Below the pieces are notes generated by a model that saw nothing but the letters and a program-made list of their open reading frames with translations, did not search any database and had not been told where the DNA came from. The position numbers were made by a program, and so were the translations under genes. 64,000 bases of DNA from Paracyclopina nana (Eukaryota; Arthropoda; Copepoda; Cyclopoida; Cyclopettidae). The DNA is taken from assembly GCA_019096065.1 (NCBI GenBank), contig JAGUCH010000007.1:4982501-5046500 (forward strand), written 5' to 3'. Positions 33,984 through 44,300 of the stretch are shown one piece after another. Positions within the stretch are counted from its first letter, which is position 1. Each line of letters begins with the position of its first letter.

Positions 33984-35953
33984 CTTTATCTTTTAAGCTC
34001 TTGTAAAATTATTTCGGGAGAGAGAATTCTTAATAAATTGGTCTAAATGTCCCATCCATAAAATTTGCAGAAAAGAACCCCAAAAAGGCCTTCTCATTGG
34101 TGAAAATTGCATTTTATATGCAATGTCTTAAAGTGAAAAATGCTAGAATTTTTGCTGAATCATGCTTTTGTGTAAAAGTGCGCTATGTACCAAGTAAACC
34201 ATATTCTAGACAAAAGTCATCTTATTCATGAATTGGGTAGAACATGGTAGTCCGTTAATGACATGGTGTTAAGGAGACAAGATGCAGATAATCTCTTATA
34301 AAGCTATTTTCTGCTCGTTTGGCTGAATCACGCGGCGAGTAATTGACGATCCAAAATGACTTTGATATCTTTTCCTAAAAAGAGTATTCTTTCAACTATC
34401 AAAAAAATACAAACTTTCAATTGGCATTTCGCAAGCAAGTTATTCAGAACGAATGGTCAATTTCAAGAAAGAAGGCTGAAAATGGACTAAATCGTTGAAT
34501 AAGCAGAATAAGCAGAATTCAACGACTCGGACAACACCTAGAGGCCAACAGGAAATACTCTGACGTACACTGTACTGCGATACATCAAATAAAAAGCCAG
34601 CAATTACCATCAAAACAAATGATAAATGGTAGCAAGAATACAAGCGATCAATACATTAACAAATACAGCTACAAATTCTACATGGCTTCGATGCGATATA
34701 TTTTCAAAATCTACGTACAAGTCGACGAAATAACTGCGTTGAGTATGCAGTAGCTTTTAAAAAGAGACTGTAAAATTACTGTCTCTTTAGCTTTTAAAAA
34801 ACTTAAAAAACTCGCGAAATCGTCGGAGTAAACTTTCATAGGGCTGTAAGCTAAAAAATTGACATTCAGTTCTCCCAAATCTGCAATTTTCGCAGCCAAT
34901 TTTGTAGAATGATTATCAAATGGGGTCTGATTACCACATTAGCCATAATAGCTAAATGTCAAACGAGGTCAAACATAAGTTGTGGCATCCTGAAAGTGGG
35001 CAAAATTCACACTAATTTGAGCTAATCATCATAGCCAAGAAGTTATCCTAATTAGAAGCTGAAAATTAGAGGTGACTTATGAGAATTTGGTGGTTTCGTA
35101 GAATTTTTCATGCGCTTGAAAGGTGCTTTTTGAACCATCATCGTGAAGTGCAAATTTTAGCTGAGCAAAAATAGAATAGCGCAGGAAAAGCTTAAAAATT
35201 AGCTAAATTTAACACGAGGAAAATCACGTTGAATGTCCCCTCTTTAATCATTGTATGATTCACACGCGAGTCTCTCGATTCAACCGTCGCGCAGATTAAA
35301 TTGCGTCTCAAGGGAGAAATACGTTCTAGGGGAAATGTATCGGGAAATTGGATACGCGCGCGCAATTAACCGCAAATCTTTCTGATCGCGCCCAATTTGC
35401 GACACTGACAAATGGCAGACCTATTTTTTATAGACAAACCTTGATGCTTTCTAAGTGAATTAAGGCTACATGAATGAACGCTCTGTTGACTCAAACGCTT
35501 TCTTATGATTTTTTAAACAACAAAATGACGGAATGTATAATGTGAAGGACCTGATGTATAATGGCTAGAGCTATAATTACGTGACTTTAATCAATGTGCG
35601 ATTAAGGGGAGGAATGATGAAAACGCAGAAACAGATGAGCAGCATGATTAAACATCTGATCAAATCATAATTGGATGCAAATGTGATGATATCGATGATA
35701 TCGATGATGTCAGATACAGAGAGAGTATGCTTAGCATTCAGCCTATTTTTCCACCAGGTTTTTCTCTTGTTCATTCATATAAAACCAATAAATATGCCTG
35801 CACCTTATTTTATGATTTAACATCCGTACTTTTGCAAATCCATTATTTTGTACAAGCTTGCATGCAAAAATATCTGATTCAATTAAAATACACAAACCAC
35901 ACACAAATCAATTGGAATTGCTCATGCTTTACACAAGAGTTCAAATAATTGTA

Positions 35954-36556
35954 CGATTTTATGCTTTATATGATGGAAAGCAATTTTCGCATGTATAATT
36001 CAGTTTACCAATTCGTCTCAGTTCATATTACTATACATATATAAAAGCTCTGACGTTTAACTTTATCAAGTGACACGCATTATAAAGTATTTTAAAAGGT
36101 GTGTTGCTCCTCTGTTTGACTAGAGACCATGATATTGTCCAAGAAGTAAATCCCATGTTAGAAAAAAGGAGAAAAAATGCCGAGTATGGGGATCGAACCC
36201 TGATCATCTAGATTAGGAGTCCAACGCTCTACTGACTGAGCTACCAATACAAACAGAATAATTAATGTCAGAATTCCTTCTTATTCTTATTCTCAGCTGA
36301 GCTAAGCTTAGTAGAACAGTAGAGCCTTTTCAGAGGTACCAGACAAAACTTAATCTAACACATCTTTTAGCCCCCAAAAATGCCAAATTCTAAATGCACA
36401 ATTTTTTAATTGATTGATTAACTCTTTCTGTTACTATTGCACTACTGAGGGCCTCTCAACCCTAGCCTTCAAGTAATGGATCAGGTGCTAAGTCAAGATC
36501 GCCTGGTCTGGTAACTTCATTAACATTTGAAAATTACTTTCCATCATATAAAATCG
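35954..36556. mobile_element. TIR-bounded element with tRNA-like module, copy B
   Basis: Left TTTATATGATGGAAAGCAAT (about 35966) is repeated in reverse complement ending about 36552 with one change, and the similarity runs on to a shared TTACC. The sequence TATAATTCAGTTTACC next to the left TIR is identical to that in copy A (20661), proving common origin. A tRNA-like block lies inside on the minus strand (36252-36180) and a hairpin follows at 36559-36742. Confidence 0.65.
36180..36252 (-). repeat. tRNA-Arg(CCT)-like sequence
   Basis: The D arm GCTC/GAGC is perfect, the anticodon stem TTGGA/TCTAG pairs (with G-T wobbles) around CTCCTAA, and the B box is GGGTTCGATCCCC. The acceptor stem does not pair, so this is a tRNA-derived relic or a SINE head rather than a functional tRNA. 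Confidence 0.6.
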
Positions 36557-36558
36557 TA

Positions 36559-36742
36559 TATATATGTAAACAAATTATAAAACAGGCTTACAAAACATCT
36601 GAGCTCATTTTGCAAAGTAAAAATCTCGTGGCATTACTTGGCTCTCGCAAGCTCGAGCCCGCAAAAATGCCACTCGATTTCTACTTTACAAAATTTGCTC
36701 AGCTATTTTATTAGCTTGTTTTATAAATTGTTTACATATATA
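36559..36742. repeat. long hairpin beside TIR element copy B
   Basis: Arms of about 70 bp (36559-36632 and 36668-36742) are reverse complements, running from TATATGTAAACAA through AGCTATTTTA-type sequence to CTCGTGGCATT at the apex. The apex motif and GCTCAGCTATTT are shared with copy A. Confidence 0.75.
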
Positions 36743-36860
36743 AATAGATATTCTTATTTCAGGGGAATCTTACAACGCAAAGTTTTTACATAGAATGCAA
36801 CCTCTGCTCTGTAGAATATCCTAGTATTTGAGCAATTTGTATCAAAAAATGTTTATTAGA

Positions 36861-37852
36861 CTATTCAGTGCATAGTTCCCATACAATTTTCAGTGATTTG
36901 GGCTTGAAACAAAAGAACAAAAGGGGACAGAAGATGACAGCTGCTGAGTAGACAGAAATGCAGAATTTCAAGATGAAAGAGTAGTTGAAGAAATGAAAGT
37001 GATTTGAATCAACAACTGCATTCAGGAAAATGAGAGAGAAGGGAAGAGCTATGAAGCCAATCCCAGCAAAGTTAAGGATATTGTCATTGGACTGTTGTAT
37101 ATTGTAGTTGGCATTTTGGCCCATTTCTTGCCTCGATGTTCTCTTCTTGTACGCGATCATGATGAAAGCAATGACAATTGTGCAGAAACAGACAAAGGTT
37201 GGTAGGCCGGTCAGACTAAAATGATACATATAGTTACTATTTTCCAAGTTGATAAATACAGCTTCAACTTACTAGAATTTGATGTCTCTGTGAAATACCG
37301 AGTGATCAACTTCAGTTTTGTGCATTAGCCCACTGATGAGTTGGTTTGTAGAAAACTCTCCGAGGTAAATTCTTGAGAGAATCAAGAGGATGTTCATCAA
37401 GTAGGTCAACCTGTTGAGGAAATGGCCGAAAAAATCATCATTAAGCATGGCCATTTTCGACCATTGGTACAAGTAGAGTGCCTTCAATACTGAAATTTCA
37501 CAAATGAAAAACACCACTGAGCATTGGCACATCAGAGTGATACCGAAGCCGAAATAAGCTCCCATGGAACCTTTGAAGAGACGGGCTTAAAAAAATACTA
37601 TCTTTGTCATTCTCTATTACCTAGAGGTTGAATGATAATGCTAAAGTATCCAAAGGGTATGGCAACGATATTGTTAAAGATTAAAACCATGCTAATTCCG
37701 CTCACAAGAATGTTGCAGATGGTTCTTTTTTGTGGGTCCATCCCATACTTTTCAAAAATTATGAGAGCAGCCATTAATCCGTTACTGACTGTTTCTATCA
37801 GGACAAACTGAGCTCCGAAGAACCATTTTGTGAATGTTTCGTCTACGACCAT
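36861..37852 (-). CDS. orphan seven-transmembrane receptor A
   Basis: Predicted 294-residue membrane protein. Exons (minus): 37852-37621, 37570-37273, 37215-36861 (885 nt). Seven hydrophobic stretches fit a GPCR: TM1 FVLIETVSNGLMAALIIF, TM2 after DPQKRTICNIL, TM3 VVFFICEISVLKALYLY, TM4 YLMNILLILSRIYL, TM5 VCFCTIVIAFIMIAY, TM6 GIGFIALPFSLIFLNAVV, TM7 VYSAAVIFCPLLFFCF, then KPKSLKIVWEL. The short intracellular loop after TM3 carries WSKMAMLNDDFF. There is no DRY or NPxxY, so it is not a textbook rhodopsin receptor. It is a tandem paralogue of 38883-39884 with identical intron positions and phases. Ligand unknown; a lineage-specific chemoreceptor or peptide receptor are both possible. Confidence 0.8.
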
Positions 37853-37977
37853 CCTGATTTGACCAAGGTTTTGATTATCTTCTTTAGCAAAGCAATTTCT
37901 TGATTGATAGGTAAAATGCTAGTTCTTCACTCCTGCTGTTAGAATATTGTGGCTGTAAAAGCAAACAATCATCAACT

Positions 37978-38526
37978 AAAGGGGATGTCTCACAATCGGC
38001 ATTTGGCGCGCGGGATTTCTCTACATATGCATAAGAGGACAGAAGCGTTTGGTCGACTGGAAAAATAAAAAATGCAAAACATGGCTGAAAAAGGCCTAGA
38101 AACTGAAAGGTCGACTGGAAAAATCATAAATGCAAAAAGTAGCTGAAAAAGGCCCAGAAACTGAAATTTGATCGACTAGAAATATCCTAAATTATTGGGT
38201 CAAAAATGCAAAAAATGGCTGAAAATGGCCTAAAAACAGAAATTTGGTCGACCAGAAATATCATGAATGCAAAAATAGCTTTAAAAAGGCCTAAAAACTG
38301 AAATTTGGTCGACCTGAAAAATAATGAATGCAAAAATTACCTTAAAAAAGGCATAAAAACTGAAATTTGGTCGACCAGAAATATTATGAATGCAAAAAAT
38401 TTCTCCACATATGCATAAGAGGACAGAAGCGAAGTTTAGCGAGCTGCTGAAGCAGCCTCACTACTGACCTAATGTACATGCGGAGAAATCCCGCGCGCCA
38501 AATCCCGATTTTGAGACATCCCCTTT
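37978..38526. mobile_element. 549-bp TIR element with internal tandem array
   Basis: Both ends begin AAAGGGGATGTCTCA and continue with an ATTTGGCGCGCGGGATTTCTC segment, giving about 48-bp inverted repeats with few mismatches. Between them lies a tandem array (38051-38401). A 30-bp segment ending CATATGCATAAGAGGACAG occurs in direct orientation on both sides of the array (about 38031 and 38406). No ORF and no clear target duplication are visible. Confidence 0.8.
38051..38401 (+). repeat. tandem array, five to six units of about 60-76 bp
   Basis: Units start at GTCGAC or ATCGAC and contain AGAAATATCATGAATGCAAA and GGCCTAAAAACTGAAATTTG. Unit lengths vary and the third carries a small insertion. 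The array lies wholly inside the TIR element. Confidence 0.8.
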
Positions 38527-38882
38527 GAAGAGAAAGAGGCCCCTCTCTTGTTTTGCCAAGGGCACGTTGTGATGGTGATCTGAATTAATTTTATGCCTTC
38601 TTACACACATCACGTTCGTATCTTGGGAGAAACGTATTGTAAGAAATATTGAAGCTATCACAGACAACCGCCACTTTACAACCAAATATGTCAAAAGCTG
38701 TAATCTTAAAAAGGGACTAAAGCTAAACTTAAGAATGCTGGGTGAAGCTATATTCAAAGCTTCTCTGATGATTTATTGATGATTTTAAAGTGTCGTTTTT
38801 ATTTCTCGCCAATTCACAATGACTATAACATAGACTTACAATATGCTAGTATTATATAGATTATGTATACGAGCTTTTGGTT

Positions 38883-39884
38883 TTAAATGAACAGGTCCCA
38901 AACTACTTTCAAAGATTTTGGCTTAAGACAGAAATAAATAACTGGGCAGAATATGACAGCGACAGAGTACACATTGAAGATGAATTTCAAAATAGCAGAG
39001 TAGTTAGAATAGTTAAACTGATTAAGGTCCACAACTGCATTGAGGAAAATGAGGGAAAAAGAAACTGCCAAAAATACAATCCCGCCAAAGTTGATGATGT
39101 TGTCATTAGCTTGCCTTGTGTTATAATTTGTGCTATGGGCTAAATCTTGCCTTGATACCATTTTCTTGTAGGTTATCATAATATAAGCAATGATTACCAC
39201 AAAGACATTGATTATTGTGGGCAGTCCACCGCAGCTTCAAAGGATAAATTAGACAATTTTCATCAGTCTTTAACTGATAAATTGTGCAGATAATACTTAC
39301 TAAAATTTAACCAATTTGTTGAACGTTGAGTGCACAGCTTCCTTGTTTTGGAGCAGAGCATTTACGATTTGATTTGTGGAGAATTCTCGCAAGTAAACTC
39401 TGGTGAGTGTCAATAAGAGATTCACAAGCCACGTCCAGCCTCTTAAAAACTTCCCAAAAAAGTCATCATTTAACATTGCCATCTTTGACCAATAGCAAAT
39501 GTATAGCACTTTCAAAACTGCAATTTCACAAATGAAGAACACCACATTGCTGAGGCAGTTAAGCCCCACAAAATGGGTGTAATACGAAAACAGGACACCT
39601 ACGTTAAAATGCAATAATGTATTTTAAAGCTATGTTATTCACTATTTTTTACCCAATGGTTGACCAAGAACGCTTATGAAATAAAGCGGCAAGGCCAGAA
39701 TGTTATTGACGATGATGTTCACGCAAATGCCATTGACCAAAATGTTGCAAATGGTCCTTTTTTGTGGATCCATACCATTCCTTTCAAAAATGATGAGAGC
39801 TAGCAGCAATCCATTACTTACTGTTTCAATGACGGCAAATTGTGAGCTGTAGATCCACTTGGAGATATTTTCTGCAAAGGACAT
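38883..39884 (-). CDS. orphan seven-transmembrane receptor B
   Basis: Predicted 293-residue paralogue of the receptor at 36861-37852. Exons (minus): 39884-39653, 39598-39301, 39234-38883 (882 nt), with the same intron phases. About half of the residues match by eye: ERNGMDPQKRTICNILVNG, FFICEIAVLKVLYI, WSKMAMLNDDFFGKFL, REFSTNQIVNALL, SFSLIFLNAVVDLNQF and KPKSLKVVWDLF. Conservation is highest in the intracellular loops and in the ECL2 region (EFSTNQ). The pair is head-to-tail with about 1 kb between, where the TIR element with the tandem array has inserted. Confidence 0.8.
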
Positions 39885-41347
39885 CTTGAGTTATGGGATG
39901 CAATCGTTGGACTAGGTTAATTTCTTGCTTTAGTGATGCGAAGTTGTAGCGATGGTGATAATAGCTTCATCCTGGCCACAAGAACCAAAACAGAGAGTCA
40001 TAATTACCCATTTCCAGTTGTTACATTTTAACAAGATAAAAAAGCTGCATAAGTAGCTCAAAGGATGTTCTAGCATTTAGAGAAAATCTTCAAATTATTT
40101 CGGCGTTTACTCTTATTTTTCATCCAAAATGTGAGCACTCAAACGAAGTTAAGTTTATAGACAACTCTGCCGCATTTGAAAGCTTTCGTAACAAGATCAA
40201 AACTAATTTCCTGAATTGCTTACATGAGGTTTTGAAAGTAGAAAGACAACTTCAAATAATGGTATGAAAGCCAATTTTTCTTATCATTTGCGCTTAACTA
40301 GTCAAAAAAAGGCTAAATAATGACATCCGCATCGTCATATTTAAAAGCCTCTTCCTAACAAGATGAAAAATAATAACTTTAAGTAAGTTTTGGGATTCCG
40401 ACAAAGCAGCTTTTCTTAATTAGCTACGCTACCCTAGAGCACTGAATACGCTACCCTATTTTTTCATCCTGGTTGTGACCATTCAAATGGCAGTTATGCA
40501 GAAAGAGTTTCTTGCGGAGTAACGGAATAATGTGCTTTGTGATCACGCAACCTCCGTGACTTTTATTATTTTCTAAGCTATGCTATGTAGTGAATGTCTG
40601 AATAAAAATTCCGTCAACGCGCAGGTGGATAGCATTACGGCAACGGTCATTAATTCAATAATTCATAAATGTAAACAAAATCATCTAGTTTGTAATGCTG
40701 CATCAAAATTACGCAGATTAGCAAAATGAGCAAATCAAGATTGTGATTTTCGAAATTCGAGGAAAACTGAAAGGACTTCAATAGCGCTCGCAACATTTCT
40801 CGGAAAATTGACGGCAAGTGTGCGATGATCGACAGCAACATGTTGATCTCTCTCTCTCTCAGCTATTTCAGTGCATAAAGTGTTATCATCGTTTCAGCTT
40901 GTGAGTTGGTAATAATCGGTGTCGCTCGGGTCGAAAGTTGTCGATTGTCTTGCAAGAAAACCAGCTTCGTTTGGGTGGCCACGACGTCGACGACCGAGAC
41001 ATTGTTGCCGGCAGTCGGGTCCGCGTGGTGACTGGTGAGCAGTGAAGCAGGATCACCAATTCGACGGCCCGGGCTCCCTTTTGTCGTTGCCGTCGGCGTC
41101 CGAGCCGAGTTTTATAGCTGGTGGCTCTACCTGAAGATCGCCGATTCCTTCCAAGTTGGCCGGATCGCCGTCGCCGTCGACGCTCTCCAGGGATCCGCCG
41201 GCCAGCCCGTGGCCGTGTTCCAGGTGGCTCTGGCATCGCCTTCGTCGTCGTCGTTGGACAACGCCAGGCTAAGCAGTCCACTTCTTTCTTGTTCGTGTCA
41301 AGCACCTCGAGCATGTCATCGTACTTGAGCAGCCTCAAGCAGTAGCC
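39885..41347. other. intergenic, promoter and leader of yurt
   Basis: The first kilobase is AT-rich and empty. From about 40900 the sequence turns GC- and CpG-rich and probably forms the yurt leader. A CTCTCTCTCTCT run with CTCAGC lies at 40848. A 278-codon minus-strand ORF (40886-41722) is a by-product of the GC-rich composition. Confidence 0.5.
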
Positions 41348-44300
41348 ATGCTCAGGTTCTTCTCCAGGCGAAGGCCCCGAGGACGGGCCGAACAGAAGGG
41401 CTACTACCAGCAGGAGGAAAAGGCCAGAAAGGCCGCCGCAGACCTCGAGGCCGGGGCCAGAGGCAAAAAAGCCAACAAGCACGTCTTGCCGTGTCGCATT
41501 GTTCTCCTCGACGGAGCCGATCTCTCCATAGATATTTCGGTAAGCTATTTTTCGCCTTCTCAATAATGGGTCTGAATTCGAAAAGCTTGGAGAGCAAGCA
41601 GCCTTACAATAATAATAGCGCCGTGACTCATCCGAAATTTTGGGCCACCGGAGGTATAGTTTTTTCGCGGTAGGAAAACGCCGCTTGAACCCGCGCGCGG
41701 TGTCGCAAAAGTCAAACCACAAAAAGGGCTAATCTCTATTAGCCCTCATCATAGCCGACGAGCTCGTTTTTTTTCTTTTTGGGAGATTTATGACAGTCAT
41801 GATGGATGCAATGGAGCGCCAATGCCAAAAGAAATCTCGCTGCTTCAAGCTGCACACTTTTTCGTTTTGGGCTGCTCGATTCTTTGTCCGCTGCAGCTTA
41901 AACCACCTGCTGTATGTAGCAATGGTCACACTTAGCTAATTTTCGTTTTTTCAAGGCCAAACAGACTGCGTTGTTGTTGCCTCTATCAGGTGTTGTTGCT
42001 CAATTACATTCTTACGATGCTCCATATACGGTCACCTTTATTATCATTACCATTATTACCGGCGCGTGCGTGGTTCGTGTTTTGACATTTTTCGCGAATT
42101 TGTCATGGCGCACAGGTCAACAATGTGAGCATTGTTCGCGAAAAAAGAGGGGTTTCATGTTTCACGACCTCACTCTCGCGAAAACTCCCTTTTATTGTTA
42201 TGTTTGAACATTTTGGCGTCTGCTGGCTCCATAGTCAAGTTACAAATAGCATTAGCGCTATTTTCCTATGCTGCTACTTCATAAAATTTGGCCCCGCTCA
42301 ATTGGCTACCAGCTTTGATTGATGACCGTAGGAAATTGAAGTTTGCTCAGGAAAAAACCATCATCAAAGGCTAATCTCAAAATCTATACATTTTCATGTT
42401 CCTTACTGCACAAATTAAGTCTGCATTCTTACTCGGCCTCCTCCACTTCATCTAAAGCCAAAAGAGTTTTGCCAAATGCGTGATAAAAGCTTGACAGCCG
42501 TCCCACAGGTGTGAAAAAGTGGAGCAAGGCCACTCGGGGAGGCAAAAAAGGCTGCTTTGCGCCAATGGATTCCACTTGCTCACGTTCTTGGAAGTGAAAG
42601 ATGCTGGGTCGTGTTGTTGCCTTTTCGCATTACAGGAGGATTTTCCTTAAGATCCTTAATAGCTAGCTACGCCCACGCACGCGCGCGCAGCCCACAAAAT
42701 GTCGACCCAAGATACCGTAGAGTCATCATCATCATCATCATTATAATCACCGAGCACCAACTAATCGCCTTTTCGTCGTGAATTTCTCTGGTCAATGTTC
42801 CAAGAGCCGTAATTTTCCCATTCAAAATTTCAATGCACTTGCTGTTGTTGTTGTTCGCCAAAGCCTTTTAACAGATGAGCAAAACGGCAATTACGACTCA
42901 TATCATACACGATCTTCTCGTGTCGCAATGCATTCAGAAGTGAATATACGCTATAGGGATAATTTCTGAAAAATATTCTGTGGCTTGCACAATGGATTAT
43001 TTTGCTTACATTTTTGAAGCAGTATTTAATGATGATTTTATGTCATGATGAATGTTGGGCCGTAACTTGTGAAGTTTACTTGAAAATCAAGAAACCCTTT
43101 GATGAAGTTCCATTTTCCACCTTATGCGGGTCAAAATGGCAAAATAATCCACCGTGTGCAGGCAGCAAAGCAGAAAAGCATTTTCCCTGTTTATTCAGTA
43201 GTATATGCAGTATGGCTCGCAATTTATGGGAGTTTTCCTGGGCTGTTGCCGCTGGAAGAGTTTTGCACAGTGGAAAAAAGTGAGTAGTGCACAGTGTGTC
43301 TGGCATTCCCGAGCAGGTCGAATTTTTGTCCAGCATCAGCACAGCTGGCCTGAGCCCAAGTACCGTTAAGGCAGCTATAGCAGGCTGCTGTTGTTGCTGC
43401 TGCCCTTCTTAGGCTCTTCAACGCGTTTTGACCAATTTTTTGCCCACTGTGCACGCAGCTACATGATCACCGTCAATGACGACACTGTATGTCATTTTCG
43501 CATCTAACTTTCCCGAATATTTATGAATTATTTTCCAGCAGCAGGAGCTACCCGCATTCATTTCTAGGCCCGCAGGATATTTTCCGACGCAAGCAGTATT
43601 TTGACATTGCTACACACATCATCTAAATGCTGAATTTAATGTGACTTTTGATGGAAAATCTCAATTGCTGGCGCGTATCTGTCAAGGAGGAGGAGCAGCA
43701 GCCATTTTGGGATGTTTCGCGAGATAAATCAGATACTATCCAAAAGCACACTTTATGCTAATCTAGGTCTAAAAAGAGTACACACACAAACTTTCTCTGA
43801 ATGGGCCGAAAATAGTATGCATTTTTTTGGTTGGCCTGCCCCTCGTTTTGTGTCCTTTACTAAATCCGACAGAAGAGGTCGTGACTTGGTTGCTTTGAAG
43901 AATTTCCAATATCTGTCACGCCAAACTGCGGCTGAGTCGTATTACTAGATCTTAGGTGGAGTCTAAAATTTCCTGTAAATCTCCTCCTTCTCTTCGCCTG
44001 GATGAACTTAGGCTCATTATTCATGGAGTTGGTTTTTTGCGGTTTTCTGCTCTCTGTGTATCTTAATAATTTAGCCATAATTATTTATAACTAGGAAAAA
44101 ACCTAGGATTTTCAAGTAAGAATCACATTTTGAGGTGAGGCTGTGAAATTCCTCTTTATAGCTTATTTCAGAGGCTTTTGCTTTATTGAGAAACAAGATT
44201 GGCCTCTTGGTTCTCAAAATGAAGCCAAAACAAAGTTGTTGTGAACGCCCTAAAACTCGAGTTTCCGGTCGAGGTAAGCTGGAAAAATGAATGGTTATTA

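Larger units (their letters stand above)
33984..36860. other. intergenic, AT-rich, holds composite element copy B
   Basis: 2.9 kb. No exon recognised. From 35954 to 36742 it contains copy B of the TIR/tRNA-like/hairpin element. A short GATATC-rich repeat occurs at about 35688. Confidence 0.5.

Noticed and set aside
36180-36252. Functional tRNA-Arg(CCT) gene
   Set aside because: D arm and anticodon arm pair, but acceptor and T stems do not, and the sequence lies inside a repeated element.
38051-38401. CRISPR-like repeat array
   Set aside because: Units are contiguous tandem repeats without unique spacers, in a eukaryotic TIR element.
40886-41722. 278-codon ORF on the minus strand
   Set aside because: It overlaps the GC-rich yurt leader and first exon, is rich in Arg/Pro/Gly by composition, and shows no family motif; the plus strand has the conserved yurt start.
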